From contig NZ_JALEGS010000004.1 in the NCBI RefSeq assembly GCF_022763345.1, positions 1 to 64,000 on the forward strand: a stretch of 64,000 nucleotides of DNA, in the 5' to 3' direction. Under the pieces are notes generated by a model, which was not told the origin of the DNA, made no database searches, and saw nothing but the letters and a program-made list of their open reading frames with translations. This DNA comes from Phaeodactylibacter sp. GTDB taxonomy: Bacteria; Bacteroidota; Bacteroidia; Chitinophagales; Saprospiraceae. Positions 27,226 through 35,466 of the stretch are shown in pieces (position 1 is the stretch's first letter; each line of letters begins with the position of its first letter). The translations under genes and the position numbers were made by a program.

Positions 27226-27861
27226 ATGAAGGAACAGCCCTCCAAAGACTACCTACTACGCAAATTGCGCTTCCTGCCGCTGCCTCTGCAGGAGGTATTT
27301 ATTCTTAATGGACAGCTGAAGCGTTTTCCGGCAGGCACTACGCTGCTCCGGGAAGGACAGTACGTAAGTGCTATTCCGCTGGTGCTGGAAGGCCGCCTCA
27401 AAGTTTACGCCGAGGTGGAAGCCAAAAGACTCCTGCTGTACTATATCCGACCTGAGGAGAGCTGCGTGATGTCATTCAGTGCCGTCCTGGAGGATCGCCC
27501 AAGCAGTATTGTGGCCGAAGTAGAGGAAGATGCGATGGTGCTGCTTTTGCCGAGCGGGCAAATCCATGAATGGTTGCGCCACTACCCTATGTTGAATCAA
27601 CTATTTTTCCGGCAATACCAGCGCCGGTATACAGAACTGTTGCAAAATATTGAACAGGTACTTTTCCACCGTCTTCCCGACCGCCTGCTTGCCTACCTGA
27701 AAGACCGTAAGCGCCTCACCGGCCACGCGAAACTGGCCCTTACCCACCGCCAAATCGCAGAAGATCTTGGCTCTGCCAGAGAGGTCATTACCCGGACACT
27801 GAAAAAGCTGGAAGCCGAGGGCAGTGTGCGCCTGTTGGAGGAGGGCATTGAAATCCTATGA
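27226..27861 (+). CDS. CRP/FNR-family transcriptional regulator
   Basis: 211 residues: an N-terminal cyclic-nucleotide-binding-like beta-barrel (~15-115), a dimerisation helix (~118-150) and a winged HTH (~155-211). The recognition helix SAREVITRTLKKLE places R185, E186 and R190 where CRP has R180, E181 and R185 (RETVGR), the residues that read GTGA. No FNR-type N-terminal Cys cluster is present; the only Cys is C80 in EESCVMS, a candidate thiol sensor. A GTGA-N6-TCAC dyad lies directly after the gene, and an identical-arm dyad lies upstream of the persulfide dioxygenase, linking it to sulfur/redox control. Confidence 0.9.
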   Translation: MKEQPSKDYLLRKLRFLPLPLQEVFILNGQLKRFPAGTTLLREGQYVSAIPLVLEGRLKVYAEVEAKRLLLYYIRPEESCVMSFSAVLEDRPSSIVAEVEEDAMVLLLPSGQIHEWLRHYPMLNQLFFRQYQRRYTELLQNIEQVLFHRLPDRLLAYLKDRKRLTGHAKLALTHRQIAEDLGSAREVITRTLKKLEAEGSVRLLEEGIEIL

Positions 27862-27873
27862 TTTTTTCCCGGT

Positions 27874-27889
27874 GGTGACTGTGGTCACC
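27874..27889 (+). promoter_or_regulatory. CRP-type operator GGTGAC-N4-GTCACC
   Basis: GGTGACTGTGGTCACC is a dyad with perfect 6-bp arms, centred at 27881.5. The -7 box at 27912-27919 predicts a start near 27923, placing the dyad at about -41.5, the class II activator position. The same arms occur at 12411-12426. Confidence 0.7.
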
Positions 27890-27911
27890 TGCATCGCCCT
27901 CAATCCCCCCT

Positions 27912-27919
27912 TATCTTTG
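27912..27919 (+). promoter_or_regulatory. -7 box of the micro-operon
   Basis: TATCTTTG fits TAnnTTTG. A -33 motif is absent at the proper distance, where the end of the CRP-type dyad lies instead, consistent with activator dependence. Confidence 0.6.
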
Positions 27920-27941
27920 AATCAACAAAAACACAGCGGCC

Positions 27942-28040
27942 ATGAGCCCCAAAAATATCGCAAAGCTAATCGCAGTCTGCCTGACTTGCCTGCTTTTAAT
28001 CTGGGGCCTGGTCGCATTAATTCAACTCATTAAAACCTAA
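27942..28040 (+). CDS. 32-residue single-helix membrane peptide with CxxC
   Basis: ATG at 27942 to TAA at 28040, giving 32 residues: a short basic start (MSPKNIAKL), one membrane helix containing a C-L-T-C pair (residues 13 and 16), and a C-terminal IKT. It starts about 20 nt after the predicted transcription start and ends 6 bp before the DUF2892 gene, so translation together is likely. The CxxC in a membrane helix and the sulfur-type operator suggest a redox-linked small protein, but no family is recognised. Confidence 0.55.
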   Translation: MSPKNIAKLIAVCLTCLLLIWGLVALIQLIKT

Positions 28041-28046
28041 TACGTC

Positions 28047-28250
28047 ATGAAAAAGAACATGGGAAACACCGACAAGCTGGTCCGGGTCATCATTGCTGTG
28101 ATTATCGCTGCTTTGTACTTTACGAATACCATTACGGGCACGCTGGGTATCGTTTTGCTTGTCCTGGCGGGCGTTTTTGTACTCACGAGCGTCATTAGCT
28201 TTTGCCCGCTCTATGCGCCCTTTGGACTGAGTACCTGCAAAAGGGCGTAA
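28047..28250 (+). CDS. DUF2892 (YgaP-like) small inner-membrane protein
   Basis: 67 residues with two membrane helices (~13-30 and ~34-55) and the family start MGNTDKLVRVIIAVI. Two cysteines lie in the C-terminal segment SFCPLYAPFGLSTCKRA. DUF2892 is the membrane half of E. coli YgaP, where it is fused to a rhodanese, so its presence after a CRP-type regulator with a dyad shared by the rhodanese/persulfide dioxygenase gene supports a sulfur-transfer role. A terminator follows. Confidence 0.88.
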   Translation: MKKNMGNTDKLVRVIIAVIIAALYFTNTITGTLGIVLLVLAGVFVLTSVISFCPLYAPFGLSTCKRA

Positions 28251-28274
28251 TTTTTTGCCTCACAGTCACATAAT

Positions 28275-28310
28275 AAAAAAGCCGCTTCCGGAAAACCCGG
28301 GGCGGCTTTT
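28275..28310. terminator. Bidirectional intrinsic terminator
   Basis: AAAAAGCCGC-ttccgg-aaaa-cccggg-GCGGCTTTT forms a stem with A-tract before and T-tract after. It separates the DUF2892 micro-operon from the convergent DUF4199-like gene. Confidence 0.9.
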
Positions 28311-28332
28311 CAATTTCTTTACAGGAAATACC

Positions 28333-28800
28333 CTATTCAGCGTATTCCGTAGGTATTTCTGAGTGGTTTTGTTCGAAGTTCATGTCAATTACCCGAACGG
28401 CAATGTAGGACCCGATCAGGCTAACCGCAATCCCTTCCGTGAAGACAAAAAGGCTCGCTGTAAATGGGTTAAAGTACTTTCCAATTGGGATCGTATCCTG
28501 TATATAATTCATGAAAGTATTATCGCCAATGAGGTAAAACATAACAAAAGCGGTGAACGGCAATACCCCGATAATGGAGGCATACATACCAGTTACCACA
28601 CCTGAAACATAATTATTGACCGTATCCGGATTTTCGCGCCGGTATCGGCGGATAGCCATATAAATTAATCCAATGTGCGCAAAACCATTGAGGATCCTCA
28701 GGTTGTAATTGCGGATTTGAATGACCTCGTGCATTAATAAAAATAGCCCGACAAAACTGGCTAATAATAACAGTCCGTACTTGATTGCAATCTTATTCAT
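28333..28800 (-). CDS. Four-helix membrane protein, DUF4199-like
   Basis: 155 residues with four predicted membrane helices (~8-24, ~36-52, ~68-92 and ~112-138) and a basic loop AIRRYRRENP after the second. The layout resembles DUF4199 proteins of Bacteroidota, assigned here by pattern only. Function is unknown. It is downstream of and co-directional with the 198-residue gene at 28869. Confidence 0.65.
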   Translation of the reverse strand: MNKIAIKYGLLLLASFVGLFLLMHEVIQIRNYNLRILNGFAHIGLIYMAIRRYRRENPDTVNNYVSGVVTGMYASIIGVLPFTAFVMFYLIGDNTFMNYIQDTIPIGKYFNPFTASLFVFTEGIAVSLIGSYIAVRVIDMNFEQNHSEIPTEYAE

Positions 28801-28868
28801 ATCGTGATGCTTGATTTATTATAAAACTGGAAATCAAGCACCTATGTTTACAAACTATCGTTATAACT

Positions 28869-29465
28869 TCAAAACTGGTACCGGAATCCGATGCTGTTCC
28901 CGGTGAAGGAAAGCCCCTGCAGCAGGGGCTGCAGGTCGTCATTGCCACTCGCCTGCCAGAAGTAGGCGGCCAGGTCAAAAACAAATAGAAACCCGCCCTG
29001 AAGAATGATGGATTTCCCAAAACCCCGCAGGCGCTCCGGCTTGTCCTCGGTATTTTTGGCACGCTCTATCAGATAGGCACCGCCCAGCATGTACCCTACG
29101 TCCAGTCCGGCATTGAACAGGAAGATTTTCTGTACGCTGTGCTGCTCGTTGATACTTTCGGCCAGGCTTAAGGCAGAGGGGTCGCCTTTGGTCGCAGCGA
29201 TGTAACCGGCGGTGGCCAGGCCCAGGTTGACCAGGTTCCAGCCGGCATTCATCCCATGGAAATAGCGGCGCTCGCCGGTCCGCTGACTGGCTAATGTGGC
29301 ACCAAGGGCGATGTTGCCTACCGCCCAGCCTCCCAGTATCATCATGCTGGTTTTTTGTTTTTGCAGGCGGTTTTGATTGAATTCGGTCAGGGCATTGGTC
29401 TGCGCATAGCCCAGCATCAGAAAATTGAAGAAGGTGAAAGTGAGGAGGATCCGCTTGGTTGGCAT
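28869..29465 (-). CDS. Membrane-associated protein, DUF6992-like
   Basis: 198 residues from the ATG at 29465 (MPTKRILLTFTFFNF), which begins a signal peptide ending at GYAQ. An upstream in-frame ATG adds 12 polar residues and is less likely. The mature protein has about four hydrophobic segments: MMILGGWAVGNIALGATLA, NLVNLGLATAGYIAA, FLFNAGLDVGYMLGGAYLI and a C-terminal helix, with the motif NRLQKQKTSMMILGGWA that I associate with DUF6992. Function is unknown. Confidence 0.65.
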   Translation of the reverse strand: MPTKRILLTFTFFNFLMLGYAQTNALTEFNQNRLQKQKTSMMILGGWAVGNIALGATLASQRTGERRYFHGMNAGWNLVNLGLATAGYIAATKGDPSALSLAESINEQHSVQKIFLFNAGLDVGYMLGGAYLIERAKNTEDKPERLRGFGKSIILQGGFLFVFDLAAYFWQASGNDDLQPLLQGLSFTGNSIGFRYQF

Positions 29466-29604
29466 AGCTTTGGTTTTGATGTAAGAAATCCCGTCTGGCA
29501 TAGAATGTTCAAAAATTCTAAGGAAACCTGATCAGAGGCGTTGCCACGGATCAAACTTAGTGTACTTTTTACAAGAATACCTGTACTTTCCGGTGAATTC
29601 CGGT

Positions 29605-29612
29605 TATTTTTG
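29605..29612 (+). promoter_or_regulatory. -7 box of the glucan phosphorylase gene
   Basis: TATTTTTG fits TAnnTTTG and lies 25 nt before the ATG at 29637. Confidence 0.55.
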
Positions 29613-29636
29613 CAGCCTCATTAAAAACCATTCTGT

Positions 29637-32201
29637 ATGATTGGCCAATTAAAAGACAATAAAATACAACTCAAGCGCATCTTCATTGAGTCTACACTCC
29701 CGGATGCCCTGCAGCCCCTGAAGGTGCTCGCCAACAACCTCTGGTGGTCCTGGAACAAGGAAGCTATTGCGCTTTTCGAATACATCGATAAGGAGCAGTA
29801 TATCGCGCTACGCTACAACCCCGTTGCCCTGCTGGAGCAGCTTTCGCCGAAGCGGGCCGAAGAACTGGTGAATGACAAGGATTTCCTGACGCGCCTGAAG
29901 CAGGTGGTCAAGGAGTTTGAAGCCTACATGGCAGCTACCCCTGAAGCGGGCAGCCCAAAGATTGCTTACTTCAGCATGGAATACGGGCTGCACATCTCCC
30001 TGCGCCTCTATTCCGGAGGGCTTGGCGTGCTGGCCGGCGACTACCTGAAGGAAGCTTCAGACGACAATTCCAATATGATCGCCGTAGGCTTGCTCTACCG
30101 TTATGGCTACTTCGAGCAGGCGATCTCTCTGCACGGCGATCAGATCAACAACTTCCCGCCACAGAAATTTACCAAACTTCCCATTCAGCCGGTGCGCGAT
30201 GAGCAGGGCGAATGGGTAAAGATCAGCATTGGGCTTAAAGGCCGTATGGTCTACGCCAAAGTCTGGGAACTCAAAGTAGGCCGGATATCGCTCTACCTAC
30301 TCGACACGGACATTGATGAGAATGAATGGCACGACCGCTCCCTGACCCACCAATTGTACGGAGGGGACAATGAGCACCGCCTGCGCCAGGAAATTCTCCT
30401 GGGCATCGGGGGCATCCGTGCGCTGCGGGCTTTAGGCTATGATGATGCCGATATCTACCACTGCAACGAAGGCCACGCGGCATTCCTCAACCTGGAGCGC
30501 CTGAAGAATTACATTCAGCACGAGGGCATGAGCTACGAAATGGCACTGGAAACGGTGCGTTCCTCTTCCCTCTTCACCACCCACACCCCGGTACCGGCCG
30601 GGCACGACTACTTCCACGAGGACCTGCTGCGGGAATATCTTTACAGCTATGCTGCGGAGCTTGGCATCGAGTGGTCGCGGTTCGTCGCCCTGGGCAAAAT
30701 TGACCCGCACAACCACGATGAGCTGTTCTCCATGAGCCACCTGGCCATCCGCCTTTCACAGGAGGTCAACGGGGTAAGTGAATTGCACGGAGCTGTCTCT
30801 CAAAAGATGTTCAAAGTGCTTTACCCGGGCTACCACCCCGAGGAGCTCCACCTGGGATACGTGACCAACTCTGTCCACTACCCGACCTGGATTGCTAAAG
30901 AGTGGAATGACCTTTACCTGGAGACCTTTGGTAATGGCTTCCTCCGCGATCAGTCTAATAAAGAGTACTGGCGTAAAATCCACAATGTGCCTTCTGAGCA
31001 AATCATGGGTATCCGCCGCAAGCTTAAGGCCCGCCTGCTCGACTATGTTCGGGAGACTATGCAGGAAGACCTGACCCGCCGGGGCGAGAACCCACGTAGC
31101 ATTTTTGAGCTGATCAATGCCATCAAGGACAACGCGCTGGTGATTGGCTTTGCGCGCCGGTTTGCCACTTACAAGCGGGCCCACCTGTTGTTCACCAACC
31201 TGGAGCGCCTGAGCAGCATCGTAAGCAACAGTGACCGTCCGATCATCTTCCTGTTTGCCGGTAAGGCACACCCGGCTGATGGCGGCGGACAAGGGCTGAT
31301 CAAGCACATCATAGACGTATCCAAGCGCCCGGAATTCCGCGGCAAGGTGATCTTCCTCGAGAATTACAACATGGAGATGGCCAAGCTGCTGGTACAAGGT
31401 GTGGACATCTGGCTCAACACCCCTACCCGCCCGAAGGAAGCTTCCGGTACAAGCGGTATGAAAGCGGCCCTGAACGGCGTGATGAACTTCAGCGTACTCG
31501 ATGGCTGGTGGGCAGAAGGCTACCGTCCGGATGCAGGCTGGGCCCTGCCGCTGGAGCGCACCTACGACAATCAGGACCTCCAAAATGAGCTGGACGCCGA
31601 GTCCATCTACAATATCCTGGAGTTTGATATCCTGCCCACCTACTACGAGCAGGATGAGAACGGCATTTCCGAAAAGTGGGTCAGCTACATCCGGCAGATC
31701 ATCGCGGAAGTTGCCCCGGATTTCACCATGAAGCGGATGCTCGACCACTACTACGAGCGCTTCTACCACAAGCTGGCGCAGCGGGGCCGTGCGCTGCGTG
31801 CCGACAACTACGCCGGTGCCCGTCAGGTAGCGCAGTGGAAGCATACGATGGAGCAGCGCTGGGACCGCATCGAGCTGGCTCAAGCCGACACCTTCGACAG
31901 CGATAACCGCGCCCTGCAGGTCGGCGAGCACTTTTACGCTGACCTCAAGCTCTACCTCAATGGAGTGTCTGCCGAAGACATAGGCGTGGAAGTCGTTTTC
32001 TTTAATCGGATAGACGAAGAAGCCCTCAACCTGAAATTCAAGGAGGAACTTCAACTGAAGGAAGTCAAAGACGGCGTCGCCTCCTACCACTGCGAGCTGG
32101 ATCCCAAGCTGGCGGGTGTGTACGAGTACGGTTTCCGGGCCTTCCCGAAATCCGGTCAGCTGGCGCACCGTCAGGATTTGCCGCTGGTGAAGTGGTTGTA
32201 G
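29637..32201 (+). CDS. glgP: Alpha-glucan (glycogen/maltodextrin) phosphorylase
   Basis: 854 residues, the GT35 subtype with the extra N-terminal DUF3417-like region (NNLWWSWNKEAIALF, ~32-46). The PLP-binding lysine is K609 in ASGTSGMKAALNG. Other family signatures are YFSMEYGLH (~104-112), CNEGHAAF (~281-288) and WLNTPTRPKEASGTSG. The reaction releases glucose-1-phosphate from the non-reducing end of glucans in the cytosol. A strong terminator follows at once, so it is monocistronic; the GH57 protein at 6.5 kb may act on the same polymer. Confidence 0.95.
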   Translation: MIGQLKDNKIQLKRIFIESTLPDALQPLKVLANNLWWSWNKEAIALFEYIDKEQYIALRYNPVALLEQLSPKRAEELVNDKDFLTRLKQVVKEFEAYMAATPEAGSPKIAYFSMEYGLHISLRLYSGGLGVLAGDYLKEASDDNSNMIAVGLLYRYGYFEQAISLHGDQINNFPPQKFTKLPIQPVRDEQGEWVKISIGLKGRMVYAKVWELKVGRISLYLLDTDIDENEWHDRSLTHQLYGGDNEHRLRQEILLGIGGIRALRALGYDDADIYHCNEGHAAFLNLERLKNYIQHEGMSYEMALETVRSSSLFTTHTPVPAGHDYFHEDLLREYLYSYAAELGIEWSRFVALGKIDPHNHDELFSMSHLAIRLSQEVNGVSELHGAVSQKMFKVLYPGYHPEELHLGYVTNSVHYPTWIAKEWNDLYLETFGNGFLRDQSNKEYWRKIHNVPSEQIMGIRRKLKARLLDYVRETMQEDLTRRGENPRSIFELINAIKDNALVIGFARRFATYKRAHLLFTNLERLSSIVSNSDRPIIFLFAGKAHPADGGGQGLIKHIIDVSKRPEFRGKVIFLENYNMEMAKLLVQGVDIWLNTPTRPKEASGTSGMKAALNGVMNFSVLDGWWAEGYRPDAGWALPLERTYDNQDLQNELDAESIYNILEFDILPTYYEQDENGISEKWVSYIRQIIAEVAPDFTMKRMLDHYYERFYHKLAQRGRALRADNYAGARQVAQWKHTMEQRWDRIELAQADTFDSDNRALQVGEHFYADLKLYLNGVSAEDIGVEVVFFNRIDEEALNLKFKEELQLKEVKDGVASYHCELDPKLAGVYEYGFRAFPKSGQLAHRQDLPLVKWL

Positions 32202-32222
32202 AATAGTATTTTGAAAATGCAG

Positions 32223-32265
32223 CGGCCGTGCCACTCTTGTAGTTGTGGCACGGCCGTTTTTTTTT
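32223..32265 (+). terminator. Strong intrinsic terminator of glgP
   Basis: CGGCCGTGCCAC (32223-32234) pairs perfectly with GTGGCACGGCCG (32245-32256), followed by nine T (32257-32265). Confidence 0.95.
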
Positions 32266-32444
32266 GTATTGACTTCTACAGCCTGAGTTTTGATGCTGCC
32301 CCAACTCCTTTAAAAGCATTGTCCTTTTACCTTTAATTGAAGGTATTTATTACTTCTTGACCGGCACTAATTTATAACAGATCAAATTAGTAACTTGAAA
32401 ATCAATTAAGATCAGGCTATATTGCCTTGAACAATAGCTATGAG

Positions 32445-32831
32445 ATGGAAAATAATCAATGCTTGGGCGATGCCGTCTTCCGGGCCCGCAGCCTTTACCG
32501 CCTTGCAGACCCTACCTACCGTTTCGACAATGCTACACTCTGCCAACCCAATGCTGCCTTGCGGGCGCCAAAAGCAACCGAACCGCTTGACTTTACGCTC
32601 TTTCCCAACCCCACCTCCGGTCTTACGGTGCTACAATTTAACACGCCGATCACTGGCCGGAGCAGTGTCACCCTCTACAGCCTTCAGGGGCAGCCGGTAC
32701 TACAACAAACAGCAGGAGAAGGCGCACAGCATATCCTGCTGGAAACAGCGGCTCTGCCCGGTGGGACTTACTTCTGCAGGGTGATGGGAGTTGACGGAAT
32801 AACGGGCGTGAAGAAGTTGGTGAAATTATAA
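32445..32831 (+). pseudogene. Truncated T9SS sorting-domain gene fragment
   Basis: The reading frame encodes about 128 residues from an ATG at 32445 (or 134 from a TTG at 32427). The final ~75 residues are a complete T9SS type A sorting domain (FPNPTSGLT ... GGTYFCRV ... KKLVKL). The first ~50 residues are not recognised and there is no signal peptide, so the product could not reach T9SS. It is therefore read as the 3' remnant of a larger secreted-protein gene. An 85-bp block within it is identical to the downstream gene. Confidence 0.65.
32666..32750 (+). repeat. 85-bp exact repeat within T9SS domain, copy 1
   Basis: Identical base for base to 34252-34336, from tgtcaccctctacagcc to ctggaaacagcg. 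It covers the middle of the sorting domain; flanks diverge on both sides. Confidence 0.95.
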
Positions 32832-32841
32832 GATCATAACC

Positions 32842-32874
32842 AAGGGCTATCCAGTAATGTCTTGGATAGCCCTT
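32842..32874 (+). terminator. Hairpin after the T9SS fragment
   Basis: AAGGGCTATCC (32842-32852) pairs perfectly with GGATAGCCCTT (32864-32874). Only a short GTTG follows, so termination may be weak. Confidence 0.6.
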
Positions 32875-32893
32875 GTTGAATAAAGCGTAAAAC

Positions 32894-34417
32894 ATGAAAC
32901 ACTGGCTTCAACAAATACTTCTACCTTTATTTTTGCTTGCCCTGATCACTGCAAATGCTCAAAAGCATGATTTTGCGTGGCTTATGGGCTACAATAGTGA
33001 AAACCCAATAGGCTATGAAGGCATGGTTCTTAACTTCAATGAAATGCCCCCCGAAGTAGCCCCCTTCCCTATAACTGCAAATCTCTATATCAGCAGTGCA
33101 TCCATTTCGGACAAAAATGGCAGCCCTGCTTTTTATACCGATGGCTGTCATATTTACAATATGGCAGAAAACATCATGGAAAACGGCGACAGTATCAATC
33201 CAGGGGCTGTCCACCAGATTCAATGTGGCCTAATTGGCTACACCGCCGGCCGCCAAAGCAGCTTAATCCTGCCCATGCCAGGCAGCGACAGCCTCTACTA
33301 CCTCTTCCACAAGCGGATCATTTATCAGGAAGAGCCGGTCTTTGATGTTATCACCGACCGTATCCTTTATTCTGTGGTGGACATGAGCGCCAATCAGAGG
33401 CTGGGCCGGGTGGTGGAGAAAAATGTTGCCCTTTTTGAGGAACCTACGGTATACGGGCAATTAACCGCTGTGAAGCACGCCAATGGTGAAGACTGGTGGA
33501 TTGTCAATGCCCTGGACCAATCAGATGAGTATGTTTTTTTCCTGTTCGATAGTAGTGGGCCCTCTTTTTCGCACACCCAGGTTATAGGTAATATAAGCAG
33601 TAGCAGTGGCTCTTCAGGCGGTCAGGCCAACTTCTCCCCCGATGGGCGCTACTACGCCCGCTATAGTGCCGACGGACTCTTCCTCATGGAGTTCGACCGG
33701 CAGGCCGGAGCGCTGAGTGGGTTTCAACATATCCCCATACCGGACGTGCATGCACGGGGCGGGGTTGCCTTTTCCCCCAATTCTGAGCTGTGCTACGTCA
33801 GCGCCTTTGATACCATTATGCAGTATGATCTCATGGCACCGGATATTGAAGCTTCCGGCACCGTTGTCGCAGTTTACGATGGCAATCAAGAGTTATTTGC
33901 TACTACATTTGGAAATGCACTGTTAGCGCCAGACTGTAAAATTTATATCAACACTTTTGCCAATGTGAAAACCCTCCATATCATCCACCAGCCTAATGAG
34001 AGAGGCACAGCTTGTTTTGTTGAACAACATGCCTTAGATTTACCTTTTTGGCACGATACTGCTCTGCCCAATTTCCCCAACTATCGCCTCGGATCCCTAA
34101 TCCCCGGCGAGGCACCGCCTCCGCCCTGCGAAACGGTGGTGAGCACGCCTACGGTGCCTCCACAGGCTGGGGCGGGCTTTAGCCTCTACCCCAACCCCAC
34201 CTCCGGGCTTACGACGGTGGAGTTCAGTACCCCGCTTTCCGGCAGGGCAAATGTCACCCTCTACAGCCTTCAGGGGCAGCCGGTACTACAACAAACAGCA
34301 GGAGAAGGCGCACAGCATATCCTGCTGGAAACAGCGACTCTGCCCAGCGGGACTTACTTTTGCAGGGTGATGGGAGCTAATGGAGTGATGGGCATGAAGA
34401 AGTTGGTGAAGTTATAA
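32894..34417 (+). CDS. Secreted T9SS-sorted protein of unknown function
   Basis: 507 residues. Signal peptide to ~22 (ITANAQ). The central ~380 residues contain beta-propeller-like stretches such as NFSPDGRYYARYSADGLFLMEFD and GGVAFSPNSELCYVSAFDTI, suggesting a propeller fold. The C-terminal ~80 residues form a T9SS type A sorting domain (LYPNPTSGLT ... SGTYFCRVMG ... KKLVKL). It is predicted to be exported to the surface. Its 3' end shares an exact 85-bp block with the truncated gene just upstream. Confidence 0.82.
   Translation: MKHWLQQILLPLFLLALITANAQKHDFAWLMGYNSENPIGYEGMVLNFNEMPPEVAPFPITANLYISSASISDKNGSPAFYTDGCHIYNMAENIMENGDSINPGAVHQIQCGLIGYTAGRQSSLILPMPGSDSLYYLFHKRIIYQEEPVFDVITDRILYSVVDMSANQRLGRVVEKNVALFEEPTVYGQLTAVKHANGEDWWIVNALDQSDEYVFFLFDSSGPSFSHTQVIGNISSSSGSSGGQANFSPDGRYYARYSADGLFLMEFDRQAGALSGFQHIPIPDVHARGGVAFSPNSELCYVSAFDTIMQYDLMAPDIEASGTVVAVYDGNQELFATTFGNALLAPDCKIYINTFANVKTLHIIHQPNERGTACFVEQHALDLPFWHDTALPNFPNYRLGSLIPGEAPPPPCETVVSTPTVPPQAGAGFSLYPNPTSGLTTVEFSTPLSGRANVTLYSLQGQPVLQQTAGEGAQHILLETATLPSGTYFCRVMGANGVMGMKKLVKL
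34252..34336 (+). repeat. 85-bp exact repeat within T9SS domain, copy 2
   Basis: Partner of 32666-32750; see that entry. The two copies lie 1.6 kb apart in the same orientation and reading frame. Confidence 0.95.
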
Positions 34418-34927
34418 TGGTAAGCGTTTCCTGACTTTGAGGTCAGTCGCTTCATTGATACCTGTACAGAACGGTCAGCTAAATGGCGCTCGATCTGTCA
34501 GAAGAGTACAATGATAGCGAGGCAAAAAAAGGTAGCCGGACTTGAAAATTTACCTTTGCTTTTTGGGATAAGCAGGCATTAAGTCAAACGAAGAAATTGG
34601 GAAAATTGCCGGCTACCATTGTATGTTGCTACCGTTCTGCCCCTGCGAAATTTGGGAAACGCAAAAGCAGAAACCATATTTAGGGTAAACCGTGGTAATC
34701 TGTTGAGAACAAGGTGGGAAGGCCAAATCCTCAGGCACCAACGGCATGACCACTCTGCCATCAGCCGTAGCTGATGGGCAGATTAGGTCGTCTTGTAGTT
34801 AGTTGCTCTTCCGGACTTGGGGGGAAGTCGGCTACTGATCCCGGAAATAGATCAGCAGTTTAGACTATCTTGGGATTTCACCCTTTGGGCTGCATTTGCC
34901 AAATTTTATCCTGTACTTCGTTGCTCT

Positions 34928-35058
34928 TCAGTCGCTTAGCTCAGACTAGGCTCCTTCATCGCGTCCCCGACGATGAATGTCGGGATCAAAGACTTGTTCA
35001 GAATAAAATTTGACTGCATTCGCTCCAAAAGCGAATTCCCAACATAGTCTCAGGTTTA
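34928..35058. repeat. Dispersed intergenic repeat, copy B
   Basis: Matches 1-103 in the same orientation. It contains an extra ~30 nt including the small hairpin CCCGAC-gatgaat-GTCGGG. The shared 3' part from attcgctccaaaagcgaatt to catagtct is identical for over 30 nt. Confidence 0.8.
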
Positions 35059-35278
35059 AGACTCCCCTGGATTTTGATTTGCTGCCCAAAGAAACGAAAA
35101 AAATCAAATATTCTTTTTATTGATTCGAAATAATGACCGGCAGAGGAGGCTCTTACCCCTCCCCACCGGTCAAGGGCGTCATGGGATTATACAGGTTTTA
35201 GGTATCGTTCATTGCTTTATCCGCTGAGGTTTTTAAACGTTACGGATTGGGGGGAAAATTTTGGAAAAAGTTTTTTGT

Positions 35279-35360
35279 GGTTCACGCAGAGGCCGCGGAG
35301 GGGGGCACACGGAGAACGCAAAGCAAAATCACCCCCCCTTTGCGCCCTCTGCGTGAAACC
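35279..35360. repeat. Palindromic intergenic repeat (TTCACGCAGAGG type)
   Basis: TTCACGCAGAGG (35281-35292) is the reverse complement of CCTCTGCGTGAA (35346-35357), with partially pairing sequence between. A related palindrome using GCAAAG and GCGTGAAAC is at 55945-56015. Confidence 0.7.
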
Positions 35361-35466
35361 CTTCCCCCACTTTTAAAACCGGTAAATCCCATCCCGGGCA
35401 GGGACTTCCGGGAAAAACCAGTAAATTTCGGTTGCAGACGTAACATGCTTTCAAAAAACACGATCA

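Larger units (their letters stand above)
34418..35466. other. 1-kb gene-free region with structured repeats
   Basis: No convincing ORF. It holds GGTAGCCGG (34531-34539) and its reverse complement CCGGCTACC (34609-34617), a -7-like TACCTTTG at 34551, a hairpin TCTGCCATCAGC/GCTGAT(g)GGCAGA at 34754-34782, the dispersed repeat at 34928-35058, a hairpin closing GACCGG/CCGGTC near 35138-35173, and a palindromic repeat at 35279-35360. It looks like an accumulation of small repeats or decayed DNA. Confidence 0.7.

Noticed and set aside
30756..32234. 492-codon open frame antisense to glucan phosphorylase
   Set aside because: It lies wholly opposite a well-supported gene with conserved motifs, has no recognisable domain and reflects codon-composition shadowing.
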